From Acidobacterium sp. S8 (GTDB lineage Bacteria > Acidobacteriota > Terriglobia > Terriglobales > Acidobacteriaceae), in assembly GCF_009765985.1 (NCBI RefSeq), contig NZ_LMUM01000019.1:1-61560 (forward strand): a stretch of DNA of 61,560 bases, given 5' to 3'. A program made the position numbers and the translations under genes. The notes under the pieces were generated by a model. It worked only from the letters and a program-made list of their open reading frames with translations, was not told where the DNA came from and did not search any database. Shown here piece after piece: positions 41,565 through 50,990 of the stretch; the stretch's first letter is position 1; every line of letters starts with the position of its first letter.

Positions 41565-42461
41565 ATGACGATTCAAACCAAAATGGGCGGCACCTTTACT
41601 CTTCCCGGCACATCGACAACCGTCAACCGCATGGGCTATGGCGCAATGCAACTGGCAGGACAGGATGGCGAGAAGCGCGTCTGGGGACCTCCCCGTGACG
41701 TAGATGCGGCCCTGGCAGTCTTGCGCGAAGCCGTCGCCGCTGGCGTCGACCATATCGACACCAGTGATTTCTACGGTCCGCATGTCACCAACCAGATCAT
41801 CAAACAGGCGCTTCATCCCTATCCCGACGGCCTCGTCATCGTCACCAAACTCGGCGCGCGTCGCGGCGACGACGGCTCGTGGATCCACGCTCTTTCCCGC
41901 CAGGAACTGATCGATGGCGTTCAAGACAATCTTCGGAACCTCGGTCTCGACGCTCTTGATGTGGTCAACCTTCGCGTCGGAGGAATCATGGGTCCATCGG
42001 AGGGCTCGATTGAAGCGCCCCTGACGGTGCTCGCTGAACTCAAAGAGCAGGGGCTCATTCGTCATCTCGGCCTGAGCAACATAAGCCCTGCGCAATTGGC
42101 GGAGGCGCAGAAAATTGCCGGCATCGTTTGCGTGCAGAATTTCTACAACGTCGCCAACCGCAGCGATGACGCCTTCATTGATGACCTCGCAGCGCAGGGC
42201 ATCGCGTACGTCCCGTTCTTCCCGCTGGGAGGCTTCAGTCCTTTGCAATCGTCAGTTCTCGATACAGCGGCAGAATCCCTGAAAGTTACGCCGATGCAGA
42301 TTGCGCTGGCGTGGCTTCTGCACCGCTCGCCAAATATTCTCCTGATCCCCGGCACATCATCGCTGGAACATCTTCGTGAGAATCTCAGCGCAGCAACGCT
42401 CGAACTTCCTGCCGAAATGATCGCCGTACTCGACTCAATTGGTCCCGCTGTGAAGCAGTAA
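41565..42461 (+). CDS. Aldo/keto reductase-family oxidoreductase
   Basis: A 298-residue barrel of the AKR family. Expected catalytic D and Y are in H-I-D-T-S-D-F-Y-G (about 65-73) and K in V-I-V-T-K-L-G (about 91-97). The site of the usual catalytic His reads D-V-V-N-L-R-V-G-G, so His appears replaced by Arg. NADP-binding residues at the C-terminus (I-P-G-T-S-S-L-E-H-L-R-E-N) are present. AAAGGA before the ATG at 41565 sets the start. Likely regulated by the divergent TetR gene. The substrate is unknown. Confidence 0.92.
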   Translation: MTIQTKMGGTFTLPGTSTTVNRMGYGAMQLAGQDGEKRVWGPPRDVDAALAVLREAVAAGVDHIDTSDFYGPHVTNQIIKQALHPYPDGLVIVTKLGARRGDDGSWIHALSRQELIDGVQDNLRNLGLDALDVVNLRVGGIMGPSEGSIEAPLTVLAELKEQGLIRHLGLSNISPAQLAEAQKIAGIVCVQNFYNVANRSDDAFIDDLAAQGIAYVPFFPLGGFSPLQSSVLDTAAESLKVTPMQIALAWLLHRSPNILLIPGTSSLEHLRENLSAATLELPAEMIAVLDSIGPAVKQ

Positions 42462-42610
42462 TGCTCGATTTTTTGCGTGAAATGACATTGTCAAGCCCTG
42501 CGCTCGCTGGAATATTCCGTAAGCTGCACAAAAAAAGCCACTTATTTCTCGAAAAAAGTTGGCAGAGAATTATCGCTAAAATTGCTATCATTGAAATAGA
42601 GCAGAAAAAA

Positions 42611-42636
42611 GCCCGCGAACAAAGCGGGCGTTTTCC
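42611..42636 (+). terminator. Terminator after the aldo/keto reductase
   Basis: GCCCGC (42611-42616) pairs with GCGGGC (42624-42629) across a 7-base loop; GTTTTCC follows. It lies 150 bases after the reductase stop. Confidence 0.75.
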
Positions 42637-42650
42637 TTTCCATGGAGAGG

Positions 42651-42780
42651 ATCCCCCGCTAAGTTATTGAAAACACTAGAACACACTTAACTGCAATGGA
42701 ATCAATGGTATAGCTAGGGATGATCCCCTGCTAAGTTCTTGAAAACAAAGAAGCCGAAGAAAATACAGGGGGTAAGGGGG
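42651..42780. repeat. Two copies of the CCCC-GCTAAGTT-TTGAAAAC repeat
   Basis: ATCCCCCGCTAAGTTATTGA (from 42651) and ATCCCCTGCTAAGTTCTTGA (from 42723) are two tandem-spaced copies; the second ends in CAGGGGG plus GGGGG runs that can pair with its CCCCTG start. The first copy is truncated after AAAAC. A third copy lies at 13155-13211. Confidence 0.75.
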
Positions 42781-43067
42781 GTCCCGCTCCGTCCACTCTG
42801 GAACAGGACAGCCGGAACGGGCGCCGCAGTCGGTTCCTGCACCGTTTCACATATTGCCGGTTTGACCTTGGTCTCGCACGGACCTATAATTCGCTTGAGT
42901 TCCTGAGAATGTCCTCTGTCCGTGTTTCTGCTCCGCGTTTTTGGCTTTTCCGGCCGGAAAACCGCCCCAATGAAGCGCCTCAGACGGTAATAACAGGAAG
43001 CGAAAGTTCGCTTCCGCACAGAAATGCGGGCGACAACACCCAAGAACCTAAGGAGTTTCACATTTCC

Positions 43068-43742
43068 ATGAAGCGCTCGTTAACACTCGTTTGCCTGCTT
43101 GCGTCCGGACTCGGCGTCAGCGCCGTCGCCCAGGCGGGCAGCACGGCTCCAGCAGATCCTGCCGCGTCCGCAGCCGTTGCCCCAGTAGGTCCGGTGAAGA
43201 TTGCCGTGATTATGTTCCAGCCGGCCGTCATGCAGACCAACGAAGGCCAGCGGAACTTCGCCGACCTCCAGAAGAAGTACGATCCCAAGCGCACTCAGCT
43301 GAAGGGTATGAGCGATGAGATCGATTCGCTCAAGAAGAGCCTGCAGACAGCTGGCGCTAACCTGAGCGATGCCGAGCGCCAGAACCGCCTGAAGGCTGTC
43401 GACGAGAAGGAAAAGGCCTTCCAGCGTCTTGGCGAGGACACGCAGAACGACTTCCAGCAGGATCTGCAGCAGACTTACACGCAGCTTGCTGAGAAGGTCT
43501 ACAACGTCCTTCAGGCCTACGCGCAGCAGCAGGGTTATACCGTCGTGATCGATCGCAGCACCCAGGAAAGCCCTGTCCTCTGGGCTAACCAGGCAACGGA
43601 CATCTCGGCTGCGGTCATTCAGGCCTACAACCAGAAGTCTGGCATCCCGGCACCCGCGGGCGGTACAGCAGGAGCAGCGGCAGCACCCTCCGCTCCCACG
43701 CCACACCCCACCGCTACTCATCCAGCCGCTCCAAGACAGTAA
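43068..43742 (+). CDS. Skp/OmpH family periplasmic chaperone
   Basis: A 224-residue exported protein: signal peptide 1-22 (V-A-Q-A cleavage). Residues about 43-195 carry the OmpH/Skp pattern: strand I-A-V-I-M-F-Q-P-A-V, a long charged coiled coil (F-A-D-L-Q-K-K-Y-D-P-K-R-T-Q-L, etc.) and the returning strand G-Y-T-V-V-I-D-R-S. A Pro/Ala/Thr-rich tail (195-224) is an add-on. It holds unfolded outer membrane proteins for BamA. AAGGAG is 12 bases before the ATG. It is a single-gene transcript with a terminator at 43761. Confidence 0.9.
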   Translation: MKRSLTLVCLLASGLGVSAVAQAGSTAPADPAASAAVAPVGPVKIAVIMFQPAVMQTNEGQRNFADLQKKYDPKRTQLKGMSDEIDSLKKSLQTAGANLSDAERQNRLKAVDEKEKAFQRLGEDTQNDFQQDLQQTYTQLAEKVYNVLQAYAQQQGYTVVIDRSTQESPVLWANQATDISAAVIQAYNQKSGIPAPAGGTAGAAAAPSAPTPHPTATHPAAPRQ

Positions 43743-43760
43743 GAAACTCAGATCTAGAGC

Positions 43761-43794
43761 AGTAAAAAAGACCCCTTTTCGGGGTTTTTTTACT
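43761..43794 (+). terminator. Terminator of skp/ompH
   Basis: AGTAAAAAAGACCCC / GGGGTTTTTTTACT, with a short TTTTC loop, forms a long stem with its own T-run, 18 bases after the stop. Confidence 0.92.
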
Positions 43795-44084
43795 GCCTTT
43801 AATACAGATAAAACGGACTACTTCTGCTCCATGGCAATCTGTGGAAAAAAATGTGGAAGACCTTCCCGCGTCTTCACGGCAATTTATTGAATAGCTTGTA
43901 AATCTTACGTAGTAAAGTGTCTGCCGTGGCGAAAGTGACTTATTTTCAATGAGAAGCAGCGTTTGGCTACAATTCTCCTTGACAAAGTTCGCTCCCCTGT
44001 CTAGAAAACGCATCTTTTGCACTTTCCACAGGTCACATGAAAGGACTGTGACTTTCGAACGAAGCAAAGCGCGTTTAAAACGGC
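43795..44084. other. Intergenic region between skp and lepA, nothing recognised
   Basis: After the skp terminator the sequence is AT-rich to position 44030 and contains no gene that I can support. It lies between two convergent genes (skp plus, lepA minus), so no promoter is required. No lepA terminator is evident. Confidence 0.5.
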
Positions 44085-45896
<1,812 letters not shown>

Positions 45897-46030
45897 GGGA
45901 AAAGCGCGACACAGAAGGGGCTGCTTCCGATGCACTGGAAGCAGAGAAACTTCTTTCGCTCAAGCCTTATTATCGCATCCGGTATAGCATGCAGGCGCTT
46001 TATGCCCATACAATAAAGCAGTAAATCCGC

Positions 46031-47827
46031 ATGTCTGTAGTGAAACTTTCAGGCGCCGCTTTTGTCGCGGCCATGGTTTGCCTCTCAAGCAGCGTCGTGA
46101 GCGCTGCAGCCTTCTTGTCACCAAAGCCGCAAACGACAGCTGCAGAAAGTCCGCAGACGCAACCACCGCAGAAGACAGTCTTTTCCTCGCAGGCGATTTC
46201 TGCGCGCGACCAATCTCTCATCGACAGCGTAGAGAAGGCATATCAGACGGGCATCAGCAATTACCGCGACGGTCACGTTGCAGCGGCACGCTCCAACTTC
46301 GACTATGCCGTAGATCTGATGCTGCGCAGCGGGATTGACTTCAAGAGCGATCCGGCAATGAGTGAGGAGTTCGATCACATCGTCGACGCTATCAACACGC
46401 TGGAGATGGATGCGCTGCGCGAGAATGGCCCATCAAGCGGACAGCAGCAACATCCGGAAGACGCGCCGGTAGAGATCGCCAACGACGTCACCTTTCCTGT
46501 CGATCCAAACGTAAGAGCGCAGGCGGAAGCTGAGTTGAAGACGACGCAGTCGGATCTGCCGCTGGTGATGAATGACTACGTTGCCAGCTATATCAATTTC
46601 TTCACCAATACTGCCAAGGGTCATAACACCATCGTGAACTCACTCACGCGGGCGGGGCGCTACAAGGAGATGATCGAGCGCGTACTGAAAGAAGAGGGCG
46701 TGCCGCAGGATCTGATCTATCAGGCTGTCGCCGAATCCGGATTCCGCGCCCAGGCAGTGAATCCGCACTCCGGCGCAGGCGGCATGTGGCAATTCATGCC
46801 TTATAACTCCTATGGACTTTCGCGTACCGGATGGTATGACGAGCGCTTCGATCCGGAGAAGGCTACGCGCGCCTATGCCAAGTGGATCAAGCAGCAGTAC
46901 GACCAGCTTGGCGACTGGTACCTTGCGATGGCTGCATACGACTGGGGCACCGGGAACATTCAACACGCAGTCGAGCGCACCGGGTATGCGGATTTCTGGG
47001 AACTGTATCGCCGTAACAACCTGCCGGCAGAGACAAAGAATTACGTGCCCATTATTCTCGCCGTCACCATCATGGCGAAGAATCCGAAGCAGTATGGCTT
47101 GACGGACCTTGAGCCCGATCCTGCTCTGGTGACGGATACGGTCAAGACGGATTATGCAGTCGATCTGCGACTTGTTGCTGACATTGTGAACGCGCCTGTG
47201 CAGGAGGTTGTTTCGCTTAATCCGAGTCTGCTTCGCATGAGCACGCCGCCTGACGAGCCTTTCGATCTGCATCTGCCGCCGGGAGGCAAAGGCCTCTTCG
47301 AAAAACGCATCGCTGAGATTCCCGAAGACAAGCGACGTTACTGGCGTTTCCACGTTCTCACTTCCGGTGAAACGCTCGAAGATATTGCACGCCAATATCA
47401 CGTCTCCAGTTCTGAAATTGCCTTCGTGAATCAGTTAAGCTCGACGACTGACCTGAGCGGCCTCGATTCGTTGGTCATTCCTGTAGCTCCGGCCGCTGCG
47501 CCATCGGCAGCACGCAACAGCACTTACAAAGTGCAGCACGGCGATACGCTCATTACGGTAGCGGATCGCTTTGGCGTGACCGTCGACCAGCTTCGACGTT
47601 GGAACAGCCTGCGCAGCAACACCGTCGCTCCGGGGCGTCGACTTTATATTGCAGAGCCCGCGCGTATCTCCGCCGGCTCGCATAAAGCGCGAGGAAAAGC
47701 AGCGGCGCACAACACGGAATCCGCATCTCACCACGCAACACGCGGAGACAAACAAGTGCATGCTGAACCGAAAGCGGCCGCTCCTTCTCACAGTGCGACC
47801 GTAAAGGGGAAGAAAACTCAACCATGA
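46031..47827 (+). CDS. Membrane-bound lytic transglycosylase with LysM repeats (MltD-like)
   Basis: A 598-residue exported peptidoglycan lytic enzyme. The signal peptide (1-27) is followed by an unknown N-terminal helical part (50-180), then the SLT domain (about 200-350) with catalytic E235 in A-V-A-E-S-G-F, G-A-G-G-M-W-Q-F-M-P and A-Y-D-W-G motifs. Two LysM domains follow (about 440-482 and 498-541), which bind cell wall. It ends in a Lys/Ala/His-rich tail. The layout equals MltD. The gene is divergent from lepA (134-base gap). Confidence 0.94.
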   Translation: MSVVKLSGAAFVAAMVCLSSSVVSAAAFLSPKPQTTAAESPQTQPPQKTVFSSQAISARDQSLIDSVEKAYQTGISNYRDGHVAAARSNFDYAVDLMLRSGIDFKSDPAMSEEFDHIVDAINTLEMDALRENGPSSGQQQHPEDAPVEIANDVTFPVDPNVRAQAEAELKTTQSDLPLVMNDYVASYINFFTNTAKGHNTIVNSLTRAGRYKEMIERVLKEEGVPQDLIYQAVAESGFRAQAVNPHSGAGGMWQFMPYNSYGLSRTGWYDERFDPEKATRAYAKWIKQQYDQLGDWYLAMAAYDWGTGNIQHAVERTGYADFWELYRRNNLPAETKNYVPIILAVTIMAKNPKQYGLTDLEPDPALVTDTVKTDYAVDLRLVADIVNAPVQEVVSLNPSLLRMSTPPDEPFDLHLPPGGKGLFEKRIAEIPEDKRRYWRFHVLTSGETLEDIARQYHVSSSEIAFVNQLSSTTDLSGLDSLVIPVAPAAAPSAARNSTYKVQHGDTLITVADRFGVTVDQLRRWNSLRSNTVAPGRRLYIAEPARISAGSHKARGKAAAHNTESASHHATRGDKQVHAEPKAAAPSHSATVKGKKTQP

Positions 47828-47850
47828 CCCTCACTAAACACTTGCGTTCA

Positions 47851-47881
47851 TTGGCAAGCCGTTGCATGCTGTTGCTATAAT
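47851..47881 (+). promoter_or_regulatory. Candidate sigma-70-type promoter of the H1-like gene
   Basis: TATAAT (47876-47881) is perfect; TTGGCA (47851-47856) is the best -35 but is 19 bases away, longer than ideal. It is 81 bases before the H1-like start, with a GGAGG just before the ATG. Confidence 0.45.
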
Positions 47882-47961
47882 CCGCGCGGCAGAGCAGGTG
47901 CATAAAATCGCGCACTCTGTGGTAGAACGGAAAACAGGCACCGAGGCCGGAGGACATTTTC

Positions 47962-48660
47962 ATGCAGGACGATCGCAAACTTTACGCGCAAAATGACAGT
48001 GAATTTGAACCTGAAACGGACGACTACTCAGAAGAAGTGGATGATGGCTTCGGCGAAGATGAGGAAGAGGAGGAAGTAACCATTTCCATCTCCTCTGATG
48101 ATGACGACATCGATGACCTCGACGAAGAGAAGCCGGAAACTCATGAAGAACCCTTCGCTGCAGCCGAAGAAGTAAGTGGGGCGAAGCCTGCTGCAGCCAA
48201 GAAGGCTCCGGCAAAGAAGAAATCAGTGGCAAAGAAAGCTCCAGCCAAAAAGGCAGTGAAGAAAGCTCCAGCCAAAAAGGCAGTGAAGAAAGCTCCAGTC
48301 AAGAAGGCTGTGAAGAAAGCGCCGGCAAAGAAGGCGAAAAAGGCGCCAGCTAAAAAAGCTGCGAAAAAAGCTCCGGCGAAAAAAGCCGTAAAGAAATCTG
48401 CCGCTAAGTCCAGCAGTAAAGGCGCTCGTAGCGGCGGTAAAGCCACGAAGAAATCCGTGGCTGGTAAGAAAAAGAGCGCCAGCGTTAATAAATCAACCAA
48501 ACGAGGTACTACTTTGGCAGTAAAGAAAGCAGCAAAGAAGGCAGCAGCCAAGAAGGCTCCTGCAAAGAAGGCAGCCAAGAAGGCAGTAGCCAAGAAGGCG
48601 CCTGCGAAGAAGGCAGCAAAAAAGGCAACAAAGAAGGCAACGAAAAAGGCAACGAAGTAG
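47962..48660 (+). CDS. Histone H1-like Lys/Ala-rich protein with acidic N-terminus
   Basis: A 232-residue protein in two opposite halves. Residues 1-72 are strongly acidic (E-D-E-E-E-E-E, D-D-D-D-I-D-D-L-D-E). Residues 73-232 are Lys/Ala-rich, built of P-A-K-K-A and K-A-V-K-K units, like histone H1 tails and bacterial HctB or AlgP-type proteins. It should bind DNA or RNA, and the acidic half may regulate or shield this. GGAGG before the ATG at 47962 sets the start. The repeated codons make the segment unstable and easily length-variable. Not essential to any neighbour that I can see. Confidence 0.8.
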   Translation: MQDDRKLYAQNDSEFEPETDDYSEEVDDGFGEDEEEEEVTISISSDDDDIDDLDEEKPETHEEPFAAAEEVSGAKPAAAKKAPAKKKSVAKKAPAKKAVKKAPAKKAVKKAPVKKAVKKAPAKKAKKAPAKKAAKKAPAKKAVKKSAAKSSSKGARSGGKATKKSVAGKKKSASVNKSTKRGTTLAVKKAAKKAAAKKAPAKKAAKKAVAKKAPAKKAAKKATKKATKKATK

Positions 48661-48679
48661 TCCCAAGGCAAGCAAAAGA

Positions 48680-48705
48680 GCCCGGCTCATCGCCGGGCTT
48701 TTTTG
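48680..48705. terminator. Bidirectional terminator
   Basis: GCCCGGC (48680-48686) pairs with GCCGGGC (48692-48698), TCATC loop, then six T; an A-run before the stem supports use on the other strand as well. It lies between convergent genes. Confidence 0.93.
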
Positions 48706-48727
48706 CGTCTGCACATCGGTTGCACAG

Positions 48728-49099
48728 TTATATGTGCACTTCCACTTCGTCTCCGTCTCGTAACTGATAGGCCTCACGTAGTTTGATATCCGTTGCGATC
48801 TCAATGATGTTCTTAGGATGATGACCGGCGCCCGCTTCATTCGCGTCAGTGCGCAGTAGGAATGCCGGGCGATCGAAGACGCGGCACGGCACCATGCTGA
48901 CGGAAACGGTGCCTCCGTATTCTTCTTTCTCCAGACGAATGGTCTGGGCAGGCAGTGAGTATGCCTGCTCAAGCTTCAGATTCAGCGTTCCAGGAAAGAG
49001 CCGCAGGCCGGTCTTCTGTGTATAGAAGCTCTCCAGCTTTTCGAGCCAATAGGAGAAGTTGCCCATGCCGGAGACGACAACCCCCTTCAGGACGGACAC
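48728..49099 (-). CDS. CTP-dependent riboflavin kinase-like protein (DUF120/RibK family)
   Basis: A 123-residue protein matching the archaeal riboflavin kinase family (MJ0056 type). The marks are L-K-G-V-V-V-S-G-M-G-N (4-14), F-P-G-T-L-N-L-K-L (35-43), and H-H-P-K-N-I-I-E-I-A-T-D-I-K-L-R-E (93-109) followed by L-x-D-G-D-x-V-x-V. These enzymes make FMN from riboflavin using CTP. Bacteria normally use unrelated RibF. The start is GTG at 49099 with CTGGAG upstream, overlapping the dinB-like stop by 13 bases. It is the last gene of the fabZ-lpxA-lpxI run. The activity is inferred, not shown. Confidence 0.82.
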   Translation of the reverse strand: MSVLKGVVVSGMGNFSYWLEKLESFYTQKTGLRLFPGTLNLKLEQAYSLPAQTIRLEKEEYGGTVSVSMVPCRVFDRPAFLLRTDANEAGAGHHPKNIIEIATDIKLREAYQLRDGDEVEVHI

Positions 49100-49536
49100 A
49101 ATATCTGCTCCAGGTGATGCTGCTGGTGAGCGATGTAGTCTTCGATCAGAAATCGCAGCGTTGCGGGATCGTTGTCGCCAACCTGACACGCAGCATCGAG
49201 TCTGTCTTCCGGCACCCTCTCAACGACTGCCTGAAGCATCTCGTGCTGGGCCTGCCACCAGTTAAGCAGTGTCGCCCACGGCATCGCTGCGTATCCATGA
49301 GCGGCGACCCAGCCATCCTGCGCGTAGAAGGGGCCGGTGTAAGCGCCGTCGATAGAGGCACGCACGAATCGCTGATGATTGTTGGCCGCGGAATCGATCA
49401 TGTGCCCGAGAACCTGCTTGCGCGTCCATCCACCTTCGCGCCACGGCTCGCCGGCAACATTTTCCGCTAGCTGAAAAAGCGAATGGCGGATTGCTTCGCA
49501 ACCCGCCACAAAATTACTCGCAACTGAATTCGCCAT
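49087..49536 (-). CDS. DinB-family metal-dependent protein
   Basis: A 149-residue four-helix-bundle protein of the DinB/YfiT-like family. Candidate metal ligands are H45 in L-G-H-M-I-D-S-A, and H134 and H138 in D-Y-I-A-H-Q-Q-H-H-L. The family includes damage-induced proteins and thiol transferases using bacillithiol or mycothiol; no substrate can be named. It starts 3 bases after the peroxiredoxin stop and overlaps the riboflavin-kinase-like gene by 13 bases, so it is firmly within the operon. Confidence 0.9.
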   Translation of the reverse strand: MANSVASNFVAGCEAIRHSLFQLAENVAGEPWREGGWTRKQVLGHMIDSAANNHQRFVRASIDGAYTGPFYAQDGWVAAHGYAAMPWATLLNWWQAQHEMLQAVVERVPEDRLDAACQVGDNDPATLRFLIEDYIAHQQHHLEQILCPS

Positions 49537-49539
49537 GCT

Positions 49540-50094
49540 TTAGTGCTGTCCTTCCATCTGGTTGAGTGCCGTCAGTACTTCTTCGCTGTGATGAGAAGGA
49601 TCAACCTTCGTCCATACCTTCACGATCTTACCCTGCGGATCGATGAGGAAGGTGTTGCGGTTGGCGATCTTCATCACCCCATAGTTGCCCAGCGATCCAT
49701 ACTCGGCGACGACTTTCTTTTCTTCATCGCTCAGCAGTGTAAAGTTGAGGCCGTCCTTCGCGCAGAACTGCTTGTGACTGTCGACCGAGTCGACGCTAAC
49801 GCCGAGGATCACGGCATTTGCCTTCAGGAACTTCTCCTGATCGTGCTGGAAATTATGTGCTTCGATAGTGCAGCCCGTGGTCATGTCCTTGGGATAGAAG
49901 TAGAGAACGACCCACTTGCCGCGAAAGCCATCTAGGCTTACAGGCTTGCCTTCCTGCGAAGTCAATGTAAAGTTCGGAGCCTGCTGGCCGACCTGCGGCA
50001 TGGCTGTCTCGTCAGCGGCAAAGCCGCGCACTGCCAGGAAACCGGCACCTAAGATAATCACGGTTGCAATCAATACGATGGAAAGCTTAGACAC
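49540..50094 (-). CDS. Membrane-anchored peroxiredoxin (BCP/PrxQ-like)
   Basis: A 184-residue thiol peroxidase. An N-terminal helix (5-25) puts it in the periplasm or holds it at the membrane. The peroxidatic Cys is C75 in Y-P-K-D-M-T-T-G-C-T; the PrxQ resolving Cys five residues on is missing (H80), but C111 could serve. GTG start at 50094 with AAGGAGGG upstream. It lies 31 bases after lpxI and 3 bases before the dinB-like gene. A cell-envelope anti-peroxide role is likely. Confidence 0.93.
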   Translation of the reverse strand: MSKLSIVLIATVIILGAGFLAVRGFAADETAMPQVGQQAPNFTLTSQEGKPVSLDGFRGKWVVLYFYPKDMTTGCTIEAHNFQHDQEKFLKANAVILGVSVDSVDSHKQFCAKDGLNFTLLSDEEKKVVAEYGSLGNYGVMKIANRNTFLIDPQGKIVKVWTKVDPSHHSEEVLTALNQMEGQH

Positions 50095-50125
50095 GGCGAT
50101 TTGCCCTCCTTCCGGGCGTGCTTCA

Positions 50126-50983
50126 TTATCCCTGTTCTACGGCTACGATCGCAATATTCGCTGCATTGGCACGCAAAAGAACTGTATCCCGATCAAAAAT
50201 CAATGTTCTTCCGGCTTCAACCGCAAGGCACGTCGCATGCGCCTGCTCCATCGCTTCGATGGTCTTGATTCCAATAACGGGCACATCGAAGCGCATATCC
50301 TGCTTTGGCTTGGCGACCTTTATGACCGTCAGATCACGATTGAAGGTGGAGGCTTCGCCTTCGTCCGCCATTGTCTTCATGATCGCGCCAGCACGCGCAA
50401 TGGCGGCGTCGGTGCCCTCCATTGCCTCGACGGCAACGCATGCCTGGCTCGCGACAACCACGGTCTGGCCAATATCGTACCCGGCGACCGCGTTGGCCAC
50501 AGAACGGCCGTATGCGATGTCCTCCAGTTCATGCCCGGATGGTGCGCGAGCCGTCAGCACACCAGAGTTTGCCAGCAACGGCTCAAGGTAGGCTGTCGAT
50601 GAAATCAGCTCGATGCCTTCATCGCCTAAAACTTTCGCGACCGCGCCGAGCAGCATGTCGGTATTTTTCGTACTCAGAGAGAGCAGCAGCTTCGCCAGAC
50701 GCCAATCAGGCCGGATACTTGAGAAGATCTGCTTATGCTTCACTTGTCCCGCCATCACGGCGCGGGTGACGTCCTCGTTGTGAAAGGTCTCGATCAGCTT
50801 CGATAATTCTCCAAGCGAAAGCCAGTAGACGCGGACACCCGGATCGGCAGCGGCGCGCTCATTCATCTCGGGGTCAGTTTCTTCCTTGATGGCCGCGACA
50901 ATGACTTCGAGCCCATGTGCGCGTGCAGCTTCAAGAAGCAAAAAAGGAAAGCGGCCATTTCCGGCGATGAGTCCGAGCTTCAT
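50126..50983 (-). CDS. lpxI: UDP-2,3-diacylglucosamine diphosphatase LpxI
   Basis: A 285-residue enzyme that cuts UDP-2,3-diacylglucosamine to lipid X in lipid A synthesis; LpxI replaces LpxH in many bacteria. Family features are the N-terminal L-G-L-I-A-G-N-G-R-F-P, the A-G-Q-V-K-H segment near 76-81 and the C-terminal A-G-R-T-L-I-F-D. It follows lpxA by 7 bases, consistent with joint control of the pathway. Confidence 0.95.
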   Translation of the reverse strand: MKLGLIAGNGRFPFLLLEAARAHGLEVIVAAIKEETDPEMNERAAADPGVRVYWLSLGELSKLIETFHNEDVTRAVMAGQVKHKQIFSSIRPDWRLAKLLLSLSTKNTDMLLGAVAKVLGDEGIELISSTAYLEPLLANSGVLTARAPSGHELEDIAYGRSVANAVAGYDIGQTVVVASQACVAVEAMEGTDAAIARAGAIMKTMADEGEASTFNRDLTVIKVAKPKQDMRFDVPVIGIKTIEAMEQAHATCLAVEAGRTLIFDRDTVLLRANAANIAIVAVEQG

Positions 50984-50990
50984 AGCGCGA

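Larger units (their letters stand above)
42462..43067. other. Repeat-rich intergenic region before skp/ompH
   Basis: This 606-base gap holds a terminator (42611), two CCCC-GCTAAGTT-TTGAAAAC repeat copies (42651 and 42723), and then AT/GC-mixed sequence up to the skp ribosome site AAGGAG (near 43050). A 69-codon plus-strand frame begins at 42461 but runs through the terminator and the repeat and is not a gene. The segment 42850-43045 presumably contains the skp promoter; I cannot place it. Confidence 0.6.

Noticed and set aside
42461-42670. 69-codon frame overlapping the aldo/keto reductase stop (TAATG)
   Set aside because: It runs through a terminator hairpin and a repeat copy and has no family likeness, in spite of the coupled-looking start.
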